Shown piece after piece: positions 33,114 through 41,610 of a stretch of 43,712 nt of DNA. Each line of letters opens with the position of its first letter. Position 1 is the first letter of the stretch. Both the position numbers and the translations under genes were made by a program. A model generated the notes under the pieces. It did no database searches and was not told the origin of the DNA. It saw only the letters and a list, made by a program, of their open reading frames with translations. Source of the stretch: an uncultured Prevotellaceae bacterium (GTDB lineage Bacteria; Bacteroidota; Bacteroidia; Bacteroidales; Bacteroidaceae); assembly GCA_937877625.1 (NCBI GenBank), contig CALFJG010000053.1:1-43712 (forward strand). The letters are read 5' to 3'.

Positions 33114-33635
33114 ATGGCAACCAAATTAAGATTGCAACGCCGCGGCCACAAACACTATGCTTTCTATAGCATCGTAGCCGCCGACAGCCGTGCTCCACGC
33201 GATGGCCGTTTTATTGAGAAAATTGGTACGTACAACCCCAACACGGACCCTTCTTCCGTAGAACTTAAGTTCGACCGCGCCCTTTATTGGCTCGAGGTAG
33301 GCGCACAGCCCACCGACACCGTGCGCAACATTCTCTCTCGCGAGGGAGTGCTACTGATGAAACACCTCCGTACAGGTGTGCGCAAAGGTGCTTTTGACGA
33401 GGCCGCCGCACAAGCTAAGTTTGACGCTTGGAAACTCGAGAAGACGCAGAAGAATACTGCCTTTGCTAACAAGCAAGCCGCCGACAAGAAGGCCGCTGCC
33501 GAGGCACGTCTTGCTGCCGAGCGTAAGATCAATGAAGAAAAGGCTAAGCAAGTGGCTGAGAAGAAGGCCGCTGCCAATATCGCCGCTGCAGAGGCTGAGG
33601 CTGCTCCTGCTGAGCAAGAGACCACAGAAGCTTAA
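33114..33635 (+). CDS. rpsP: 30S ribosomal protein S16, long Bacteroidetes form
   Basis: Small-subunit assembly protein. The S16 core fills the first 80-85 residues: LRLQRRGHKHYAFYSIVAADSRAPRDGRFIEKIGTYNP and VRNILSREGVL. The remaining 90 residues are a highly charged, Ala/Lys/Glu-rich helical extension (KQAADKKAAAEARLAAERKINEEKAKQVAEKKAAA) absent from E. coli S16 (82 residues). Such extensions are common in Bacteroidetes and their role is not known. It has its own promoter and is followed by a long hairpin. Confidence 0.96.
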   Translation: MATKLRLQRRGHKHYAFYSIVAADSRAPRDGRFIEKIGTYNPNTDPSSVELKFDRALYWLEVGAQPTDTVRNILSREGVLLMKHLRTGVRKGAFDEAAAQAKFDAWKLEKTQKNTAFANKQAADKKAAAEARLAAERKINEEKAKQVAEKKAAANIAAAEAEAAPAEQETTEA

Positions 33636-33673
33636 GCCGTCGGCGAGATTAGTCTAAAAGAGAAGACACACAC

Positions 33674-33740
33674 AAGACGGCACGTTCTTTCCTGCCACGC
33701 CACACAAACCGATGGGCGCAGGAGTGAACGTGCCGTCTTT
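33674..33740 (+). terminator. long hairpin between rpsP and thrS
   Basis: Arms at 33674-33695 and 33718-33739 match at 20 of 22 positions, with a 22-nt loop. The outer part AAGACGGCACGTTC/GAACGTGCCGTCTT is perfect and TTTAGTTTC follows. It probably ends rpsP transcripts. A role as a leader element for thrS, which starts 47 bp on, is possible. Confidence 0.6.
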
Positions 33741-33786
33741 AGTTTCAAATCCTTGAGTACACTTCATAACCACCATATACTTACCT

Positions 33787-35730
33787 ATGATAAAGATAAC
33801 TTTTCCCGATGGCAATATCAGAGAATACGAGAGCGGCGTAACGGCCTTACAAGTGGCCGAAAGTATATCGCCGCGCCTTGCCGCTGAGGTGCTGGCTTGC
33901 AGTGTGGACGGTGAAACGCGCGACTTGACACGCCCGTTGGAACACGACTGTGAGTTGCGCCTCTTAAAATGGGACGACGACGAGGGCAAACACGCTTTCT
34001 GGCATACCAGTGCTCACTTGATGGCAGAAGCTATCGGCGAGTTGTGGCCGGGTACGCAATTTGGCATAGGCCCCGCCATAGAACGTGGTTTCTACTATGA
34101 TGTGATGCCGCCCGAAGGTGTCACTATTAAGGAGGAGGACTTTCCACGTATAGAGAAGAAGATGATGGAACTACAGAGCCGTAAGGAACTCCTCGTGCGT
34201 AAGTCCATCAGCAAGAGCGATGCCCTGGCTTTCTTCGGCTCTTTAGGGCAGACTTATAAGAATGAGCTAATCAACGACCTCCAAGACGGCACCATCACCA
34301 CCTATACACAGGGACACTTCACCGACCTTTGCCGCGGCCCACACCTGCCCAGTACAGCACCCATCAAAGCCGTGAAAGTAACGGCTTGCAGCAGTGCCTA
34401 TTGGCGTGGTGATGAAACACGTCCGCAACTTACGCGCGTTTATGCCATCACTTTTCCCAAGAAGAAACTCCTCGATGAGTACCTCGTACTGCTTGAGGAA
34501 GCCAAACGCCGCGACCATCGCAAGATTGGCAAAGAGATGGAACTCTTTATGTTCAACGAAATGGTGGGCAAAGGCTTGCCGATGTGGCTACCCAAAGGCA
34601 CCGCGTTGCGCTTACGTCTGGAGGACTTCCTCAAAAAGATTCAAAAGCGCTTTGGCTATCAACAGGTGATGACACCCCACATCGGTGGCAAAAACCTATA
34701 CGTTACCAGCGGTCACTACGCAAAATATGGCAAAGACTCTTTCCAACCTATACACACACCCGAGGAAGGAGAGGAGTATATGCTCAAACCGATGAACTGC
34801 CCCCACCACTGCGCTATATATGCCTGGAAACCGCGTTCGTACAAAGACCTGCCACTACGCCTGGCCGAGTTTGGCACCGTCTATCGCTACGAGCAGAGCG
34901 GCGAGCTTCATGGTTTGACGCGTGTGCGTGGCTTTACGCAGGATGATGCCCATATCTTCTGCCGCCCCGACCAAGTGAAAGACGAGTTCCTGCGCGTAAT
35001 GGATATTATAATGATAATCTTCCGCGCCCTTGATTTCCAGAACTTCGAGGCACAGATTTCTCTGCGCGACAAAGAGAACCACGACAAATACATTGGCTCT
35101 GACGAGAACTGGGAGAAAGCCGAACGAGCTATTATAGAGGCTTGCGAAGAGAAAGGGTTGCCCGCCGTGGTGGAATATGGTGAAGCCGCTTTTTACGGCC
35201 CCAAACTCGATTTTATGGTAAAGGATGCGTTGGGACGTCGCTGGCAACTGGGTACCATTCAGGTGGACTACAACCTGCCCGAGCGTTTTCAGTTGGAATA
35301 CACCGGCACTGACAACCAGAAGCATCGCCCCGTGATGATACACCGCGCGCCGTTTGGCTCAATGGAGCGTTTTGTGGCAGTACTTATAGAACATACTGCC
35401 GGGAAGTTCCCACTATGGCTTACGCCCGAGCAAGCTGTAGTGTTGTCTATCAGCGACCGCTTTAACGACTATGCCGCGCAGGTGTGTCGCCAACTTGAGG
35501 AACTCGGTGTACGCACCACTCTTGACGACCGCAGTGAAAAGATAGGCCGCAAAATTCGCGACAACGAACTCAAGCATATTCCTTATCTGCTCATTGTGGG
35601 CGAGAAAGAAGCCGAGACGGGTACCGTAGCCGTGCGCAAACAAGGCGAGGGCGACCAAGGTGTCACTACTCCTGCGGAATTTGCAGCCAAAGTGAACCAA
35701 ATAGTTGACGAAATGACGCGCGACTACTAA
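33787..35730 (+). CDS. thrS: threonyl-tRNA synthetase
   Basis: Charges tRNA-Thr. The 647-residue protein has an N-terminal TGS domain (MIKITFPDGNIREYESGVTALQVAESI), an editing domain with HTSAHLMAEAIGELWP, and the class II catalytic core. Zinc ligands appear as Cys in MNCPHH, His in DDAHIF and His in IHRAPFGSMERF; class II motif 2 is RYEQSGELHGLTRVRGFTQ. A C-terminal anticodon-binding domain follows (from about 540). It heads the conserved thrS-infC-rpmI-rplT order. No T-box was recognised upstream. Confidence 0.97.
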   Translation: MIKITFPDGNIREYESGVTALQVAESISPRLAAEVLACSVDGETRDLTRPLEHDCELRLLKWDDDEGKHAFWHTSAHLMAEAIGELWPGTQFGIGPAIERGFYYDVMPPEGVTIKEEDFPRIEKKMMELQSRKELLVRKSISKSDALAFFGSLGQTYKNELINDLQDGTITTYTQGHFTDLCRGPHLPSTAPIKAVKVTACSSAYWRGDETRPQLTRVYAITFPKKKLLDEYLVLLEEAKRRDHRKIGKEMELFMFNEMVGKGLPMWLPKGTALRLRLEDFLKKIQKRFGYQQVMTPHIGGKNLYVTSGHYAKYGKDSFQPIHTPEEGEEYMLKPMNCPHHCAIYAWKPRSYKDLPLRLAEFGTVYRYEQSGELHGLTRVRGFTQDDAHIFCRPDQVKDEFLRVMDIIMIIFRALDFQNFEAQISLRDKENHDKYIGSDENWEKAERAIIEACEEKGLPAVVEYGEAAFYGPKLDFMVKDALGRRWQLGTIQVDYNLPERFQLEYTGTDNQKHRPVMIHRAPFGSMERFVAVLIEHTAGKFPLWLTPEQAVVLSISDRFNDYAAQVCRQLEELGVRTTLDDRSEKIGRKIRDNELKHIPYLLIVGEKEAETGTVAVRKQGEGDQGVTTPAEFAAKVNQIVDEMTRDY

Positions 35731-35746
35731 AAATATGCACAAAAAC

Positions 35747-35777
35747 TTGTTTGAAAGCGCGGTAAAGGTTACTTTTG
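35747..35777 (+). promoter_or_regulatory. infC-rpmI-rplT promoter
   Basis: TTG (35747-35749) and TACTTTTG (35770-35777) are 20 bp apart. The -7 box and the bases after it are identical over 21 bp to the rplU promoter. Transcription would start near 35784, about 19 nt before the infC start, so the infC leader is very short. Confidence 0.6.
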
Positions 35778-35790
35778 CCGCGCTTTTAAT
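35754..35790 (+). terminator. hairpin overlapping the infC promoter, possible thrS terminator
   Basis: AAAGCGCGGTAAA (35754-35766) and TTTGCCGCGCTTT (35774-35786) are inverted, with one wobble and a 7-nt loop, followed by TAATAAG. The stem lies 24 bp past the thrS stop. Its right arm contains the end of the infC -7 box, so thrS termination and infC initiation share the same bases. Confidence 0.5.
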
Positions 35791-35802
35791 AAGAAGACTT
35801 AC

Positions 35803-36468
35803 GTGAGACAACCACCCCGTAACAAAAAAGAGACACCCCGTTACAACATCAACGGACAGATACGCGCCAGAGAGGTGCGCGTAGTAGGCGATGACATCGT
35901 CCCCACCATTCTTCCCATCCGCGAAGCCTTGAACCTCGCCCACGAGAAAGAACTTGACCTCGTGGAGATAAGCCCTAACGCTGAGCCGCCCGTATGCCGC
36001 ATTTGCGACTATTCCAAGTTTCTCTATCAGCAAAAGAAGCGTCAGAAAGAAATCAAGGCCAAACAAGCCAAAATTGAGGTAAAAGAAATACGTTTTGGCC
36101 CACAGACCGATGACCACGACTATAACTTTAAGCTCAAACACGCCAAAGGATTCCTGGAAGACGGCGACAAGGTGAAAGCCTATGTCTTTTTTCGTGGACG
36201 TAGCATTCTCTTCAAAGAGCAGGGCGAGGTACTCCTCTTACGCTTTGCTTCCGACCTTGAGGACTATGGCAAAGTGGAGCAGATGCCTAAGTTGGAAGGC
36301 AAGAGAATGACAATGTTTATCGGCCCGAAGAAAATTAGCGGCGGCAAGAAAGACGCTATGCAACGTGGCCAATCCAACGACAGTCAGCCCCGTGTAGAAA
36401 AGAAGCAGCCCCAGCAGCGTGCTCCCAAGGAATACACCGGACCTAAGGTGGAAGGTGAGGATTTCTAA
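35803..36468 (+). CDS. infC: translation initiation factor IF-3
   Basis: Binds the 30S subunit, keeps subunits apart and checks start codons. The 221 residues show the N-domain (YNINGQIRAREVRVVGDDIVPTILPIREAL), the linker helix rich in Lys, and the C-domain (VKEIRFGPQTDDHDYNFKLKHAKGFLEDGDKVKAYVFFRGR). A tail of about 40 residues (from KKISGGKKDAMQRG) extends past E. coli IF-3. The only plausible start is GTG at 35803; no ATG or ATT lies in frame near it. Non-AUG starts are known for infC elsewhere. It is followed by rpmI after 104 bp. Confidence 0.95.
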   Translation: MRQPPRNKKETPRYNINGQIRAREVRVVGDDIVPTILPIREALNLAHEKELDLVEISPNAEPPVCRICDYSKFLYQQKKRQKEIKAKQAKIEVKEIRFGPQTDDHDYNFKLKHAKGFLEDGDKVKAYVFFRGRSILFKEQGEVLLLRFASDLEDYGKVEQMPKLEGKRMTMFIGPKKISGGKKDAMQRGQSNDSQPRVEKKQPQQRAPKEYTGPKVEGEDF

Positions 36469-36572
36469 CTCATAGCCCCACGCAATAACGAAATCATCGA
36501 GCGCGAGCCGCGTCGGCATCTCTACACGGCCGCCTCTCCATTTTAATAACCCCAAACTAAAAAAACAAAGAA

Positions 36573-36770
36573 ATGCCAAAGGTAAAAACCAATTCCGGAG
36601 CCAAGAAACGTTTTGCGCTTACCGGTACAGGCAAGATTAAGCGCCACCACGCTTATCACAGCCACATCCTCACCAAGAAGACGAAGAAGCAAAAACGCAA
36701 CCTCGACCACGTTGACCTCGTGGACAAGAGCAATGTGCGCCAAGTACGCGAACTCTTAAACCTTCGCTAA
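36573..36770 (+). CDS. rpmI: 50S ribosomal protein L35
   Basis: Large-subunit protein of 65 residues, the usual length. It begins MPKVKTNSGAKKRFALTGTGKIKRHHAYHSHILTKK, the conserved L35 N-terminus, and is strongly basic. It lies between infC and rplT in the classical order. The start is an ATG with an A-rich leader, as is common in Bacteroidetes. Confidence 0.97.
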   Translation: MPKVKTNSGAKKRFALTGTGKIKRHHAYHSHILTKKTKKQKRNLDHVDLVDKSNVRQVRELLNLR

Positions 36771-36771
36771 G

Positions 36772-36863
36772 CTTCCTCCCGTTCTTAGGAAGAGAAAACA
36801 AAACCTTAAGTTAAACTGACTGCCTGGCCTCACAAGTTCGTCCCACGAAGCCGACGACGCCAG
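36772..36863 (+). promoter_or_regulatory. structured rpmI-rplT intergenic RNA
   Basis: CTTCCT (36772-36777) pairs with AGGAAG (36787-36792). Further on, CTGGC (36824-36828) pairs with GCCAG (36859-36863), enclosing a perfect TTCGT-CCC-ACGAA hairpin (36837-36849). In other bacteria L20 binds RNA in this operon to control itself; whether this fold is such a site is inference. Confidence 0.35.
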
Positions 36864-36887
36864 CAATCGAAAATCAACAAAGAAACT

Positions 36888-37232
36888 ATGCCAAGATCAG
36901 TCAATCACGTGGCCTCACGTGCCAAGCGCAAAAGAATTCTAAAACTCACCCGTGGCTATTTCGGTGCTCGTAAGAACGTCTGGACAGTAGCCAAGAACAC
37001 TTGGGAAAAAGGCCTCACCTATGCTTATCGCGACCGCAAGAACAAAAAGCGCACTTTCCGCGCTCTGTGGATACAGCGTATCAATGCCGCTGCGCGTTTA
37101 GAAGGTCTCAGCTACTCCCAGTTGATGGGCGGACTCCATAAAGCTGGCATTGAAATCAACCGTAAAGTCCTTGCAGACCTTGCAGTGAACAACCCGCAGG
37201 CTTTCAAGGCCATCGTTGCCAAAGTGAAGTAA
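36888..37232 (+). CDS. rplT: 50S ribosomal protein L20
   Basis: Large-subunit assembly protein, 114 residues. It starts MPRSVNHVASRAKRKRILKLTRGYFGARKNVW, the family's basic N-terminal helix, and continues with FRALWIQRINAAARLEGLSYSQLMGGL and a C-terminal LADLAVNNPQAFKAIVAKVK. It is the last gene of infC-rpmI-rplT and is followed by a perfect-stem terminator. Confidence 0.98.
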   Translation: MPRSVNHVASRAKRKRILKLTRGYFGARKNVWTVAKNTWEKGLTYAYRDRKNKKRTFRALWIQRINAAARLEGLSYSQLMGGLHKAGIEINRKVLADLAVNNPQAFKAIVAKVK

Positions 37233-37273
37233 GAGCCATTACTTCCTACAACCTATAGACAAAACCTTTTAGC

Positions 37274-37312
37274 AAGGCGCAAAGCGTGCAAATTGTAGCT
37301 TTGCGCCTTTTG
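37274..37312 (+). terminator. terminator after rplT
   Basis: AAGGCGCAAAGC (37274-37285) and GCTTTGCGCCTT (37298-37309) form a perfect 12-bp stem with a 12-nt loop. The T run is short (CCTTTTG), but stem quality and position support the call. Confidence 0.8.
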
Positions 37313-37358
37313 CGTCTTATCTTCTTGAGCATATCCATAATCTCTTCCCTCTCGTTCA

Positions 37359-38117
37359 ATGAAAACCTACCTCAAACTGATTGCTTTGCTTGTTTTGCCG
37401 CTCGTGATGGCGGCAGGATGGTATCTCTTTGCTCAAGAAACAGGCAGGGAACAGACCTTGCTCGCTTCTATAGATTTCTCCTCGCTTTTACTGCCGTCAT
37501 CCCCTCCCGACACTCTTTTTCAGGCCGCCGAGCAGGAGCCACAAAAGGAGGTGGACACCACGGCGCAGCGCATCTTATTTTTTGGCGACTCTATGGTGGA
37601 GGGACTCAAAGAACCAATGGCCGACTATGCCGCAGCAAAGCACGAACTGACGAGTGTGGTGTGGTATAGTAGCGGCACACGCCTCTGGGCGCAGACCGAC
37701 ACGTTGCAGCATTTCCTACGTGAGGTGCAACCTACTTATGTGTTCGTTTGCCTCGGTTCTAACCAACTCTTTGTGCGCAATCTCGGAGAGGTTGACAATG
37801 AGATAAGGCGTATCGTAGAGAAGATTGGTGATATTCCCTTTGTGTGGATTAGTCCGCCTAACTGGAAAGACGATACGGGTATCAACGAACTTATTATTAA
37901 ACACGTGGGGCGCGACCGCTATTTTGATAGCCGCCATCTCACGCTTGCGCGCCGCAAAGACCACGCGCATCCTACACCGAGTGCCGCTTGTCAGTGGTGC
38001 GACACGATCTGTTCTTGGCTTTCCACCCTTGAGCCTCGCCACCCCTTACGCTTGGTTAAACCTCTCGGAAAACCCCACCGCACCGCACGCACCGTGTTGC
38101 TCCAACCAGTGCAATAA
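37359..38117 (+). CDS. SGNH/GDSL-family hydrolase-like exported protein
   Basis: Probable esterase or acetyl-transfer partner in the periplasm; no substrate can be named. The 252 residues begin with a signal or anchor segment (MKTYLKLIALLVLPLVMAAGWYLF). The family blocks are block I FFGDSMVEG with the nucleophile Ser (about 77), the oxyanion region VCLGSNQL (about 131-138) and a final RKDHAHPT holding the Asp and His pair (about 204-210). The gene stands alone between two terminators. The last 30 residues are basic and show no motif. Confidence 0.8.
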   Translation: MKTYLKLIALLVLPLVMAAGWYLFAQETGREQTLLASIDFSSLLLPSSPPDTLFQAAEQEPQKEVDTTAQRILFFGDSMVEGLKEPMADYAAAKHELTSVVWYSSGTRLWAQTDTLQHFLREVQPTYVFVCLGSNQLFVRNLGEVDNEIRRIVEKIGDIPFVWISPPNWKDDTGINELIIKHVGRDRYFDSRHLTLARRKDHAHPTPSAACQWCDTICSWLSTLEPRHPLRLVKPLGKPHRTARTVLLQPVQ

Positions 38118-38207
38118 GGAAAAGGAGGCGGTAAAAGCGTTTCGCCCCGGCCGCAACAGCTTTTGTTCTCTTAGGACGTTGCGGTGTACTTAGATAAGTG
38201 GGATAAT

Positions 38208-38256
38208 AAAGCCTATTTCTTATGCTACATATTGTACGACATAAGAAATAGGCTTT
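38208..38256. terminator. bidirectional terminator between SGNH and barrel genes
   Basis: AAAGCCTATTTCTTATG (38208-38224) and CATAAGAAATAGGCTTT (38240-38256) form a perfect 17-bp stem with a 15-nt loop. T-rich sequence follows on the plus strand and the A run at the other end gives T residues on the minus strand, so it can serve both convergent genes. Confidence 0.85.
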
Positions 38257-38293
38257 TGTTGTTTATATTTGTGGAAAGTATTTTGCTCGGTGC

Positions 38294-41200
38294 TTAGAAG
38301 CCTCCACCGGGGCCTCCGCCTCCGCTGAAGCCTCCGCCGCCTCCGCCTCCAAAACCGCCTCCAGGAGGTGGACCGCCTTGACCGCCGTCCATTCCTTGCC
38401 GGTTGCCACGCTGTTGTGCTTGGTTGTCGCGGCTGGTACCTCCGAAGATGTTGAGCTTGTAGATGAAATGGAGCATCATATAGGAGTTGATAGCATTGGT
38501 CTTGGAGTCGCTACGCATCGTGGCACTGAGCGTACGCGACACGTTGCTCTGATTGTGGAGGATGTCGAAGAATTGTAGGCTTAGTGTGGCGGCACGGTTG
38601 CGTAGGAAACTCTGTGAAATCTGTGCGTTCCACACGAGTTCGTTGGTGTTCATCGTGCTTACAGCATAGCCTCGGCGGGAGTTCATTCGTATGTCGGTGC
38701 TGATCGACATACCCCAGTCGAAGTTGAAATTTGCACTGGCACCATAGCTAAACTGCCAAGTGTCCATATCGGCATTAGAATTAAGTGTGGCGCGGGCGTG
38801 CTCGTACTGCACCCGTCCGATAAGACCTACATCATACCAGCTACGTTTGTAGGCCACGTTGAGTGTCTCGTCCACATCAAAGGTGCGTGTGGTATTTTTG
38901 TGGCTGAGGTTTGTAGCATTTTCGTATATCTCGCTATAATCTGTGCCGCTGCCTCCGGTGGCAGAGAGTAAGCGTGGCCGATAGAAGAGGCCGAGCAAGG
39001 CATGTGTGCTGGCACCTTGTTCTGTGGTGCTGATATATCCAACAGCATTTTGGTAAGAAAGGTTGGTGTTGGTGGTAATAGAAAGGTAGCGGTCGTAGTC
39101 AATAGGGGTGTTAAACATAAAGTTTCCGCGTGTGTTCCAGTTGCCGTTGATGTTGTCGGGACGTGTGTAGCGTACACCGGTGCTCTCGTCGTACACCACG
39201 CGCGAACTGATGGAGTTGCTCGTTTGTTCAAACGACAGGCGTGCGCTCATACCCTGCTGGCGGTCGGTGTTGTAGGCGCGATACATAGCGTTGAAGCGGT
39301 TTGTCCACGACGGTTTCAGCCCTGGATTACCGCCGCTGATGTTTAGCGGGTTGCTGTCGTCCCACACGTCGATAAGGTCGGTCATTGAGGGTTGTGAGGC
39401 CGAGCCGCGATAACTGATGTCAAGGTTGTTGGTACGTGAGAAGCGATAACGTAGGCGCATTTCTGGTGCGAGGTTGAAGACGTGGCGATTTACGCGTGTA
39501 TCAATCAAGCCAGGACGTACGTAGTCGAGTGTGGTGTTCTGCGGGTTGAACGATAGACCTGCGCTGAGGTTGAGGGGGTTACCACTGAGTCGCACGCCTA
39601 CCTTTACGTTGTGGTTGTAGTAGTGGTAGCGGGCGTATTGGCTGTTGTTGTCGTCAATGACTTCGTTGAGGATTTCCTGTGCGGCCAGTGTACCCAGGCT
39701 GAAGTTATCGTCGAGGAAGTAGTCGTATCCCTCGCCGGGGAATTTGTAGGGTATGCTGTCTAAGCGATAGAGTGTACGCTCGCTGTCGTTGAAACGGTGG
39801 CTAAACTCGTACTGCAACTCGCTGAACCAGCGCCCGCCGAGCCACTGCACATAGCCCATACGTGCGCTGTAGTTCCAGTTCTTGCTCGGTGTGTAGGTGT
39901 AGCGATTGATGAAGCTCGGGTCGTTGGTAGTGTTAAAATAGCGAATGTCGGAGAGGGAGTAACTATAACTCTTGCCGTTTCCCCATCCTCCGTTGAGGCT
40001 CAGGCTGAGGTTTGTTCCGTGGCTTGAGAGGCGGCGCGTCACGTTGAGGCTTCCACTAAGGCTGAAACTATGGCTGTTGCTTTGGCTTCGCTGGTGGCTA
40101 CCGTTAATAGCAATAGCAGCGAGTTGGTCGCTAAGCATATAGGACGTTTCGGACATCGCGCGCATAATGCTGTCGAGCGGGCTTTCAGCTTGCCCCACCT
40201 CGTAGGGGTCGTCGTTGAACGTGGCGGACTGGCTTTGGCTGCGGCTCTTAGAGCGACTATAAGAGAGTTGTGGACGGAATGAAATTTGCGTCATAGAGTC
40301 GGGCTGCCACTGCACGCTGATATTGCCGCGGAAATTGCCGTTGCTTGTGCGGCTGCGGCTCACGCTGTTGCCAAAGGAACTGCTGACACCTGAGGTAAGG
40401 AATGTTTCGCTGGAGGTTTCGCTGACGAGCTCGTTGAGGCGGTGGTCAAAGTTCCAGTCGGTGCTGAAACGGAAGAAGCCCGGCGTGTTGCGCTTCTTTC
40501 CGTTTTCCCACGAATAGCTGAGGGCTACCTGTTTTCGTGTCGTTTGTCCGTTGTCGCCGCCGAAGCCACGTGGGCCGCCCATACCGCGGCTGTTGGTGTT
40601 GTTGATGTTGCCAATGAGCGTGAGGTGTGACTGGTCGGTGAAGCGCGACACGAAGATACGTTCAGCGTAGCGACTATGCGTGCCGATACCTAAGTCGATG
40701 TTGCTAATCCACGATTCGTTGAGCTCGCGTTTTGTTTCAATGTCTAAGACTGTAGTCTCGTTGCCATCGTCAATGCCTGTCTGTTCGGAGTAGTCGCTAC
40801 GTTTGTCGTATGCTTTGATGCGGCTCACGAGGTCGGCGGGTAGATTTTTCATTGCCGTCTCGGTGTCGCCCTTAAAGAAGTCCTTGCCGTTGATAAGAAA
40901 CTCTGAAACAGTCTTGCCGTTCCATGTGATAGTGCCGTCGTCGCTCACTTGAATGCCTGGGAACTGCTTCACCAATGCTTCAAGCGTGGAGCCTGTAGGC
41001 ACGCGATAGGCCGTAGCGTTATAGAACGTGGTGTCTTCCACCTGTGTGACACGAGCAGCGGTGGCCGTGATAACGGCTTCGCCGATTTCTTGCCCGCTTA
41101 CCATAGGCAATAAACCCATATCTATCGTGTCGCCCTCGGCCTTGATGTCAAGGTCTTCGTTCACAGAGCCGTAGCCGATGAACGATACGCGTACGCGATA

Positions 41201-41422
41201 TTTGCCGGCGCGTTTCACGGTGAGGCTAAAACGCCCGTCTTCGTTGGTGTTTACGTTGGTCACGATACCCGAGTCGCCAATGATGGCTGCTATGGCAGAG
41301 GCTATGGGTTCTTTTGTTGTCTCGTCTTGGACGATTCCCTTTACGATGGTCTGAGCCTGTGTTGTGGCAAAGAATGATAAGGCCACAAACAATGCAAAAA
41401 ACGCTTTGCTGAAATGCGACAT
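38294..41422 (-). CDS. TonB-linked outer-membrane beta-barrel protein with glycine-rich tail
   Basis: Outer-membrane protein of unknown ligand, 1042 residues. A signal peptide (MSHFSKAFFALFVALSFFATTQA) is followed by a carboxypeptidase-regulatory-like domain (VKGIVQDETTKEPIASAIAAIIG ... YRVRVSFIGYG, about 28-90). A plug-like domain comes next (TLEALVKQFPGIQVSDDGTITWNGKTVSEFLINGKDFF, about 150-190), then a long barrel rich in Tyr, Asn and Ser. The last 40 residues are PPPGGG/FGGGG-rich and end in GGGF, an odd finish for a barrel that normally closes on an aromatic residue. No SusD-like partner is adjacent. A TATTTTTG box lies 107-114 bp upstream on the minus strand. Confidence 0.88.
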   Translation of the reverse strand: MSHFSKAFFALFVALSFFATTQAQTIVKGIVQDETTKEPIASAIAAIIGDSGIVTNVNTNEDGRFSLTVKRAGKYRVRVSFIGYGSVNEDLDIKAEGDTIDMGLLPMVSGQEIGEAVITATAARVTQVEDTTFYNATAYRVPTGSTLEALVKQFPGIQVSDDGTITWNGKTVSEFLINGKDFFKGDTETAMKNLPADLVSRIKAYDKRSDYSEQTGIDDGNETTVLDIETKRELNESWISNIDLGIGTHSRYAERIFVSRFTDQSHLTLIGNINNTNSRGMGGPRGFGGDNGQTTRKQVALSYSWENGKKRNTPGFFRFSTDWNFDHRLNELVSETSSETFLTSGVSSSFGNSVSRSRTSNGNFRGNISVQWQPDSMTQISFRPQLSYSRSKSRSQSQSATFNDDPYEVGQAESPLDSIMRAMSETSYMLSDQLAAIAINGSHQRSQSNSHSFSLSGSLNVTRRLSSHGTNLSLSLNGGWGNGKSYSYSLSDIRYFNTTNDPSFINRYTYTPSKNWNYSARMGYVQWLGGRWFSELQYEFSHRFNDSERTLYRLDSIPYKFPGEGYDYFLDDNFSLGTLAAQEILNEVIDDNNSQYARYHYYNHNVKVGVRLSGNPLNLSAGLSFNPQNTTLDYVRPGLIDTRVNRHVFNLAPEMRLRYRFSRTNNLDISYRGSASQPSMTDLIDVWDDSNPLNISGGNPGLKPSWTNRFNAMYRAYNTDRQQGMSARLSFEQTSNSISSRVVYDESTGVRYTRPDNINGNWNTRGNFMFNTPIDYDRYLSITTNTNLSYQNAVGYISTTEQGASTHALLGLFYRPRLLSATGGSGTDYSEIYENATNLSHKNTTRTFDVDETLNVAYKRSWYDVGLIGRVQYEHARATLNSNADMDTWQFSYGASANFNFDWGMSISTDIRMNSRRGYAVSTMNTNELVWNAQISQSFLRNRAATLSLQFFDILHNQSNVSRTLSATMRSDSKTNAINSYMMLHFIYKLNIFGGTSRDNQAQQRGNRQGMDGGQGGPPPGGGFGGGGGGGFSGGGGPGGGF

Positions 41423-41528
41423 ATAAACAATTAAGGAGTAGTAATTACTAAGGAGGAAGTTCGCTTTCCGTTTCCGCTCAAGAGCGTACTTATGACGCTG
41501 TTGCTTACGAAAGGTTTAATTATCGTGG

Positions 41529-41536
41529 CAAAAATA
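41529..41536 (-). promoter_or_regulatory. -7 box for the barrel protein gene
   Basis: The minus strand reads TATTTTTG, a TAnnTTTG match, leaving a leader of about 100 nt. It faces away from a second such box at 41570-41577 on the plus strand. Confidence 0.5.
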
Positions 41537-41551
41537 AGCGAAAAATCTGCT

Positions 41552-41561
41552 TAAACGTTTA
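41552..41561. promoter_or_regulatory. palindrome between divergent -7 boxes
   Basis: TAAACGTTTA is a perfect 10-bp palindrome sitting almost midway between the two divergent -7 boxes. It is a candidate operator for a shared regulator; this is inferred from position only. Confidence 0.35.
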
Positions 41562-41569
41562 GGATTGTC

Positions 41570-41577
41570 TATTTTTG
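41570..41577 (+). promoter_or_regulatory. -7 box for the ATPase/DUF4435 pair
   Basis: TATTTTTG, a TAnnTTTG match, lies 33 bp before the ATPase start codon. No clear -33 TTG is visible. Confidence 0.5.
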
Positions 41578-41610
41578 TGGTTGTTAAGTTAACTTTTTCC
41601 TGAAATAGTT

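Noticed and set aside
33636..33786. T-box or similar riboswitch before thrS
   Set aside because: No T-box sequence or specifier hairpin is visible; the only structure is a long hairpin that fits a terminator.
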